Shown: piece after piece, positions 58,795 to 64,000 of the stretch
Layout: each line of letters opens with the position of its first letter
Numbering within the stretch: position 1 is the first letter of the stretch
Assembly: GCA_008694505.1 (NCBI GenBank)
Contig: VZDJ01000223.1
Location: 4,332,229-4,396,228, forward strand
Length of the DNA: 64,000 nucleotides
From: Cyanoderma ruficeps
Lineage: Eukaryota > Chordata > Aves > Passeriformes > Timaliidae
Direction of reading: 5' to 3'
The notes under the pieces: model-generated
Told to the model about the DNA's origin: nothing
Databases searched by the model: none
The model's input: the letters and a program-made list of their open reading frames with translations, nothing else
Program-made: the position numbers and the translations under genes

Positions 58795-60639
58795 TTTGGG
58801 CTTTGGGCTTTGGGCTTTGGGGTCAGGCTCTGCTCGCCCCCAGCACTCCGTAGGCTGAAGGTGATCAATACTGAGCCCAACACAAGCAGGTTTGAGTCAC
58901 AGATATTTTATTCTGAGCATTTTTACCCTCCAAGGCTCTGTCGGGGTCACAGGACATCAGCAAACAGGTGAGAAAACGCTTCCCAAAAAAAAACCAGGAC
59001 GCGTTTATACATTGCATTAATCCAGCACCAAAAGGGTTTGGTTGTTTTTTGGGGGGTTTCTTTGGTGGTTTTGTTTGTTTGTTTGGGGGTTTTGTTTGGT
59101 TTGGTTTGGTTTTGTTGTTGTTTTTTTAGGTTTTTGAGAGTTTTTTTGTCCCAGAAATTCTTGAATTCTTAATTTCTCTTCAGAATTTCTGTCCCAGGCT
59201 GGATTCTGGAGTCTGCAAGAGGCTGAAGAGTTCTCTAAGAGGGGGCACAAGGGAAGTTGGGGCGATTTGCACTCACAGACCAAAAGACAAAGCACCAAAG
59301 CTGAAGAGGAATTGCCGTTCTCAGGGCAGGGCAAACCCGGGTTCCTGCTCTTCCCTGCCCAGCCCGGCCTGTGCCATGGCTGTTTATTCTCCGTTTTCAC
59401 AAAGCCTCCCGCCACATCTGCTCCGAGGCTCGGGGCCAGGGCAGGGATTGAGGGCTGCGGGGTTTGTTATTGCTGGGGTAATGAAAAAGGAGACACTGGG
59501 CTGGCAGGTGCTGAGACACGGGGGTAAAAACACCAGAAATATGCGGCTTTGCACTTGGCCTGAGCTATTTTGACGCCTCCATTGTTTTCTTTTGCTGCTT
59601 TTAACCCTTTTCTGTAAAGAAGGAGGTTTTAGGATGAAAGGACAAAAAAGATGCTTTGCAGCTCTTCAGGGTTCAGCCTTTGAGTTCAGCTCACAGAGCC
59701 TGCATTGTTCTTGTTTACCAGAAATATTTGAGTTTCTTGTCCCCATCCGAAATTAAGTTAAAATCTTGTAAAAAAAACGGTATTATTGTGGTTAGTTCCT
59801 CTCCTAGATCCTGGAATTAGAGTAGCAGAAACAATATAAAAAAAAAGGGGGGGAGGAAAAAAAAAAATCAGATGAGCTGTGCTGCCACGTGCCTTTATTT
59901 TCAATTCCTCTGGAGAGAACATCATTTACTGCCTCACGTGTGAAAACAACACCCCCAGCGTGACTCAGCTCCTGCACACCGCACACCTCGAGCCACAAAC
60001 CCGGAGGCAAAATGAAATTATCCCCGAGGGGAGGGAAGGGTTTGCTCAGGTTGGGTTTCAGAGAGCAGCTCCGCACCCCTGGGCTGGAAGGTCAGCCCTG
60101 GGGATTCATATTCTGCTTTATTGCATAACTCCTATCTCCGGAATTAAAGCTTAATCCCAAACTGTGCCTGGGAGCTCAGCTCAGCAAGGACTGGCCTCCC
60201 ACTCTGGGTGTCGCAGCCCCCCTGTTTTCCAAGGGGACAGGAACACGAGCAGCAGCGCCAGGGGGGCATTTTTAATCAGGGAAATGAAGCAGCTGTTCAA
60301 AAATCAGAGTCGGGTTTTTGGGTTTGTTTTTTTTTTTTTGCCAGGGCTTTGATGAAACAGCAGAGTTTTGTGTGGCACTGGGTGCCAAACACGCTGCTGA
60401 TAGGAGCAATAAATCCCCATCCAAACCCTAAAAATAACATTGGGCTTGTTTTAAATTAAGGTTACAGAGTATGGCTTTCATTAGCCCCTGCATGGATCCT
60501 GAATAGCAATTATTACATATTTGTTCAGGTTTAAGTATTTTTATAGCTTTTTTTTTCCTTCTTTTTTTTTTTTTTTCCAGATCCCGTTAGAATATTTTTT
60601 TCCTACGGGATGGGGAATCATCTTTGTGAGAGGAAGAAT
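58795..60639. other. Intergenic, no gene recognised
   Basis: It begins with a TTTGGGC heptamer run (58795-58822) at the gap edge. A (GTTTG/GGTTT)-type G/T-rich tract lies at about 59037-59137. No gene is supported. Confidence 0.4.
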
Positions 60640-60736
60640 GGCCTTGTGGTTAAGCCTGGCCTGAGGTTTTGAAGATCTGGGCTCGGCTGCTGGCTCTGCC
60701 ACAGACACCCCGGGTGAGCTGGGGCAAGGCACTTTT
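60640..60736 (+). mobile_element. Relic of a tRNA-derived CORE-SINE (MIR-like)
   Basis: 'ggccttgtggttaagcctgg' (tRNA A-box side) is followed by 'agatctgggctcggctgctg' (degenerate B-box side). The core then follows: 'gctctgccacagacaccccg', 'ggtgagctggggcaaggcac'. This is the order of the MIR/CORE-SINE family, whose core reads like gctctgccac...tgtgaccttgggcaag. In birds such copies are very old, so survival in readable form is notable. Confidence 0.75.
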
Positions 60737-61361
60737 ATTTCGCTTAAAATAAACGTTCAAGGCTCGTGGAAGCAGAAGAAAGATGCCAGGGCCGAGAACC
60801 CAACAAACAGGAGGAGGACTGGAGCAGAGGAAGGAGGAGAAGAAAGCTGGCTGCCCATCTGAGAGCTGCCCCTCGTGGTGCCTTCGGGGTTTGGGAATCC
60901 GGCCCCTCCGCGTCCCCATTCTTGGTCTGTGCGGCAGAAAATCCTCTCCCACAGGGGCTCTGGAAGGGCAGGGAAAGCTGCAAACAGGGCATGAGGTTGG
61001 GCTGGAGGTGAAATGGGGGTTGTTATGTCAAAAGCTGAGGGATGTCACCTCCTCAGACAGGTCAGGCACCTGCTGGAAGCCGCCCGTGGAAGGGGATGTG
61101 GGGGGAGAGTCCCCCCGGCACCAGCACGGCCCTGGGGCTGGGCCTGGGGAGCTCTGCGCTGGTTGATTGATCCCTCCTGCAGCCCAGCTCCCATTTCAAA
61201 CTGAAGTTTCATTTCCAGTGCTGGAAGTGAAATTCAAAGTGTTCATCCTTTGGTTCAAAGCAAAGGATGCCTCAGGACCTGGCTGGGCTCGGGCAGGGTC
61301 TGCACTTTTCCCAAGGTTTTTCCTGCTGTGCCTGCCCCACGCTGGCTGCCAAACCAGCAGA
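60737..61361. other. Intergenic, no gene recognised
   Basis: GC-richer sequence with overlapping open frames on both strands. No recognisable product. Confidence 0.4.
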
Positions 61362-61772
61362 GATCAGCTCTGATCCCAACCAAACCAGGAGAGATCAGCT
61401 CTGATCCCAACCAGACCAGCAAAAATCAATTCTGATCCCAACCAAACCAACAAAAATCAATTCTGATCCCAACCAAACCAGGAGAGATCAGCTCTGATCC
61501 CAACCAAACCAGGAGAGATCAGCTCTGATCCCAACCAAACCAGCACAGATCAGCTCTGATCCCAACCAAACCAACACAGACCAATTCTGATCCCAACCAA
61601 ACCAACACAGGTCAGCTCTGATCCCAACCAAACCAACACAGATCAGCTCTGATCCCAACCAAACCAACACAGATCAGCTCTGATCCCAACCAAACCAACA
61701 AAAATCAATTCTGATCCCAACCAAACCAACACAGATCAGCTCTGATCCCAACCAAACCAACATGGATCTCAT
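61362..61772. repeat. 31-bp minisatellite, about 13 copies
   Basis: Units of 'gatcagctctgatcccaacc' plus 'aaaccaacaca' run head to tail, with variants (aaaatcaattct, aggagagatc). A minus-strand frame of the LVWLGSELIC type is only the repeat read through. Confidence 0.96.
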
Positions 61773-63731
61773 CCTGATCAATTCCCACTTCTATCTACAA
61801 CTTCAAACCCAAAGTTTTGGTTGAGACATCCCCAGTGCTTCACCATCCCTGGGCAGTTTGGTGAAATGTGGCAGAGGGGACTCGGGGATGCTGCTGAAAC
61901 TCAGACAAAAATTATTTGTTTGGTTGTTTAGGATGACAGAGAAGAGATAAGATCAGCCCCTGTGGAACCTTTTTACAGGAATTGCTGATTAAAAAAAATG
62001 TTTTTCCTGTCACAACCTCTTTCCATCCCCTCCAAAACAATGAATGAATTTGTGGTCACATGAGGGAACGTGACCTTGATTCTCTGTTTTCATTGATTAA
62101 ATTAAAAAAAAAATAAAAGTGTTTTGACAACTCTTTCTGCACCTGCAGTTACACACTGAGAACGAAACAAAAGTGGAATTTAATAAATGTCATCTGGTTA
62201 ACCCCGGGGTGAGGGAGGGACAGGGAAGGGACCCTACAGGGAGAATTCCAGGGCAGCATTGCTGACGTGTTCTGGTGCCAGGTGACCACAAAATTGTTCA
62301 GTTAAATGGGGCCAGCAGGGATTGAAATCACAGAAACGATCAATAATAACGTGGGCAGTGCATTCATTCAGGGTGCAGACACTGACACGCAATAAAATGC
62401 TCTTTTTGAAGCTGCCGTGGCACACTGGAAGGTTCCTCTAGAGCCAGGGAAAGAATTCTGGATAAAAGAAGGTTATGGGTTTGTAAATTCACAGATCATG
62501 GTGGGCATTCATCAGGCAAAAGCACAGGTTGTTTTCATATTATAATTGATATGGAAGGTTAATTCATCTGGTAAATTTTGGTTGGAAGAGAGCAAAAAAA
62601 CAGAGGGAGCTTCAAAGCCAGCCCATGATGCTCAGGGCTGAAAAAATTCTAAAAATTCAGCTGAATGAATTTTGAATATCTTTATCAATGAAAGTTTCAC
62701 AACCTCATGGTAAATTTTTCCCTGGATCTAACTGGAATTTCCCTTGCTCCAACCTGTCTCTCCTTCCCAACAGAGTCCAGCTCTGTTTCTCTGCCACCCC
62801 GTGAAGCAGCTGAAAAGGGAATTAAAGCCCAGCAATTAAACCACAAAACAAAACCCCTCCCGAGCAGCCAAATTTTCCTCTGCTCAACCCTCCTGGTGCT
62901 CCCCTTCAGTGCCTGTGGATAAACAGCTTTGCAGAAATGCAGTGTATTTAAATGATATCGATTTTTTTGTTTAAAATTTTAAATAATTAAATATTTTAAA
63001 TCAATATTTCAAATAAATTGATATTTAAAATTAATTGGTATTGGCAGTGTCTCTGGCAGGTACCTGACCCCGAAATTCCTGGGGCCTGGATCTGTCCAAC
63101 ACTCCTGTGCTGAGCCTCGGGGTGGGATCCCTCTGGAAAAGGATCTGGGTGGGTGAGCCTTGGGCTGGCAGGACAGGGAACAATTCAGGCCATGAACACA
63201 AAGGACAGGAATTAATTTCTGCATTAATTTCTCCGTTGTTGGGAAGGGTCTGGCGAGGGGTCACCCAATTGTCTGTGCATTTATTTCCTCCTCTCCACCA
63301 GCGGGGTCGTCCTGCTGACCTCACATAGTGAATTAATTCATGGATTACTTTGATTACTTTGATTAACACTATCAATAATTAGATAATTAATTATGGCCTG
63401 CCTTCTCTTAATTCCACATATTCCATCCAGGTGACAGAAATCCAACTTCTCCTGCTGCTCACAGGGCCTGGCACCTCAATATTCCCAATTCCAGCAGTTC
63501 TGGTGGCACTGGGACAGCCGGGGAGGGAAAGTTTTTGCAGTGGAAAGTTTTGGGTTATTTTTATTTTATTTTTTTTTTCCAGGGAGCAGCACGTGCCCCA
63601 GAATGTGAGGAATGTCCCTGTGTGGATTTCCATCCGTTCCTGCCGGCCAGTCCGGCCCTGGATCGCTTTGGAGCGTGGCCAGGGTGGAACAGATTTGGAA
63701 TAAATTTCCTGAGTCACTCAGGGCGTTGGGT
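61773..63731. other. Intergenic, no gene recognised
   Basis: AT-rich unique sequence with TAATTAAATATTT-type words at about 62965-63040. No gene is supported. Confidence 0.4.
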
Positions 63732-63841
63732 TGATGCCTTGGGAAGGCTGAGCTGGAACAGAGAGTGGGCAGAGCTGGAGAATAAAGCAGAGATTTATTG
63801 AAAGGCCTCCAGGACCCACCTTGGGCAGGACAAGAGCCTGG
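63732..63841 (+). mobile_element. 5' part of the LTR-like element, cut by a single N
   Basis: It begins TGATGCCT (63732), followed by 'tgggaaggctgagctggaac' and AATAAA (about 63781-63786), matching the start of the elements at 36049 and 38864 (reversed). After the N at 63842 the sequence is unrelated, so the rest of the element is missing from the assembly. Confidence 0.85.
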
Positions 63842-63842
63842 N

Positions 63843-64000
63843 TGTGTGTCTGGTGGCTGTGTGCCAGCACATTCCTGCGGCAGGAGCCTTCCTTTGCTCT
63901 CCGGTGAGCTGGGCCTTCATTCCCTTCCACATCAGTGGGGCGTTAGGGAGAGCAGCCCCAGAGGAGCTGGGATTAGAGGTGGCCCTGAGAACAAAGCATA
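63843..64000. other. Sequence after a single-N join, nothing recognised
   Basis: Short unique sequence following the broken LTR-like element. Its linkage to the left side depends on the N join. Confidence 0.4.

Noticed and set aside
58082..58971. Long frames of X residues
   Set aside because: They span the 537-N assembly gap.
60245..60275. CTCF-like word 'cgccaggggggc'
   Set aside because: One G too many and poor match at the left half of the motif; not reliable by eye. Similar near matches at 35045 and 63297 were rejected for the same reason.
61488..61670. LVWLGSELIC repeat protein on the minus strand
   Set aside because: It is the 31-bp minisatellite translated; the frame shifts through the repeat and there is no start context.

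Overview
The window looks like bird nuclear DNA, most likely from a songbird. It holds one intact protein-coding gene with vertebrate splicing. It also holds several 5'-truncated CR1 LINE ends in the form usual for birds, retroviral LTRs with 6-bp target duplications, many short GC- or AT-rich minisatellites, and assembly gaps. The avian call is strong; the passerine call rests on general repeat character and is weaker.

The gene is KCNJ2 (inward rectifier potassium channel Kir2.1), on the + strand. A GC-rich, CpG-dense promoter lies at about 6.3-7.6 kb. A non-coding first exon ends at a CAG|GTAAGG donor (7476/7477), followed by a 4.8-kb intron and an acceptor at 12255. The whole 427-residue protein is coded in the second exon (12472-13755). 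A 3' UTR of about 3.9 kb ends near 17690 after an AATAAA. The 5' UTR of exon 2 carries three short upstream reading frames.

Bases 1-6.3 kb are upstream intergenic DNA. In other vertebrates this is the interval between KCNJ16 and KCNJ2, but no part of KCNJ16 is seen. It contains a CR1 end, a degenerate minisatellite, a cluster of TGAGTAA motifs and a second CpG-rich patch with a possible antisense splice donor.

From 17.7 kb to the end I find no convincing protein-coding gene. In vertebrates KCNJ2 is followed by the long gene desert that leads to SOX9, and this stretch fits its start. It contains CR1 ends of both orientations, two solo LTRs with perfect 6-bp target duplications (34.2 and 57.5 kb), four copies or fragments of another LTR-like family (27.2, 36.0, 38.4 and 63.7 kb), an old CORE-SINE/MIR-like relic (60.6 kb), many minisatellites (one a 25/50-bp higher-order array at 53.8 kb), a 40-bp-arm inverted repeat (52.9 kb), and unique AT-rich blocks with homeodomain, SOX or POU-like motifs that could be enhancers. 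A promoter-like segment at 40.1 kb may start an unannotated non-coding transcript.

No tRNA, rRNA, CRISPR or bacterial-type system is present. Other open frames longer than 60 codons look like chance frames: many run through repeats, and none shows a recognisable domain.
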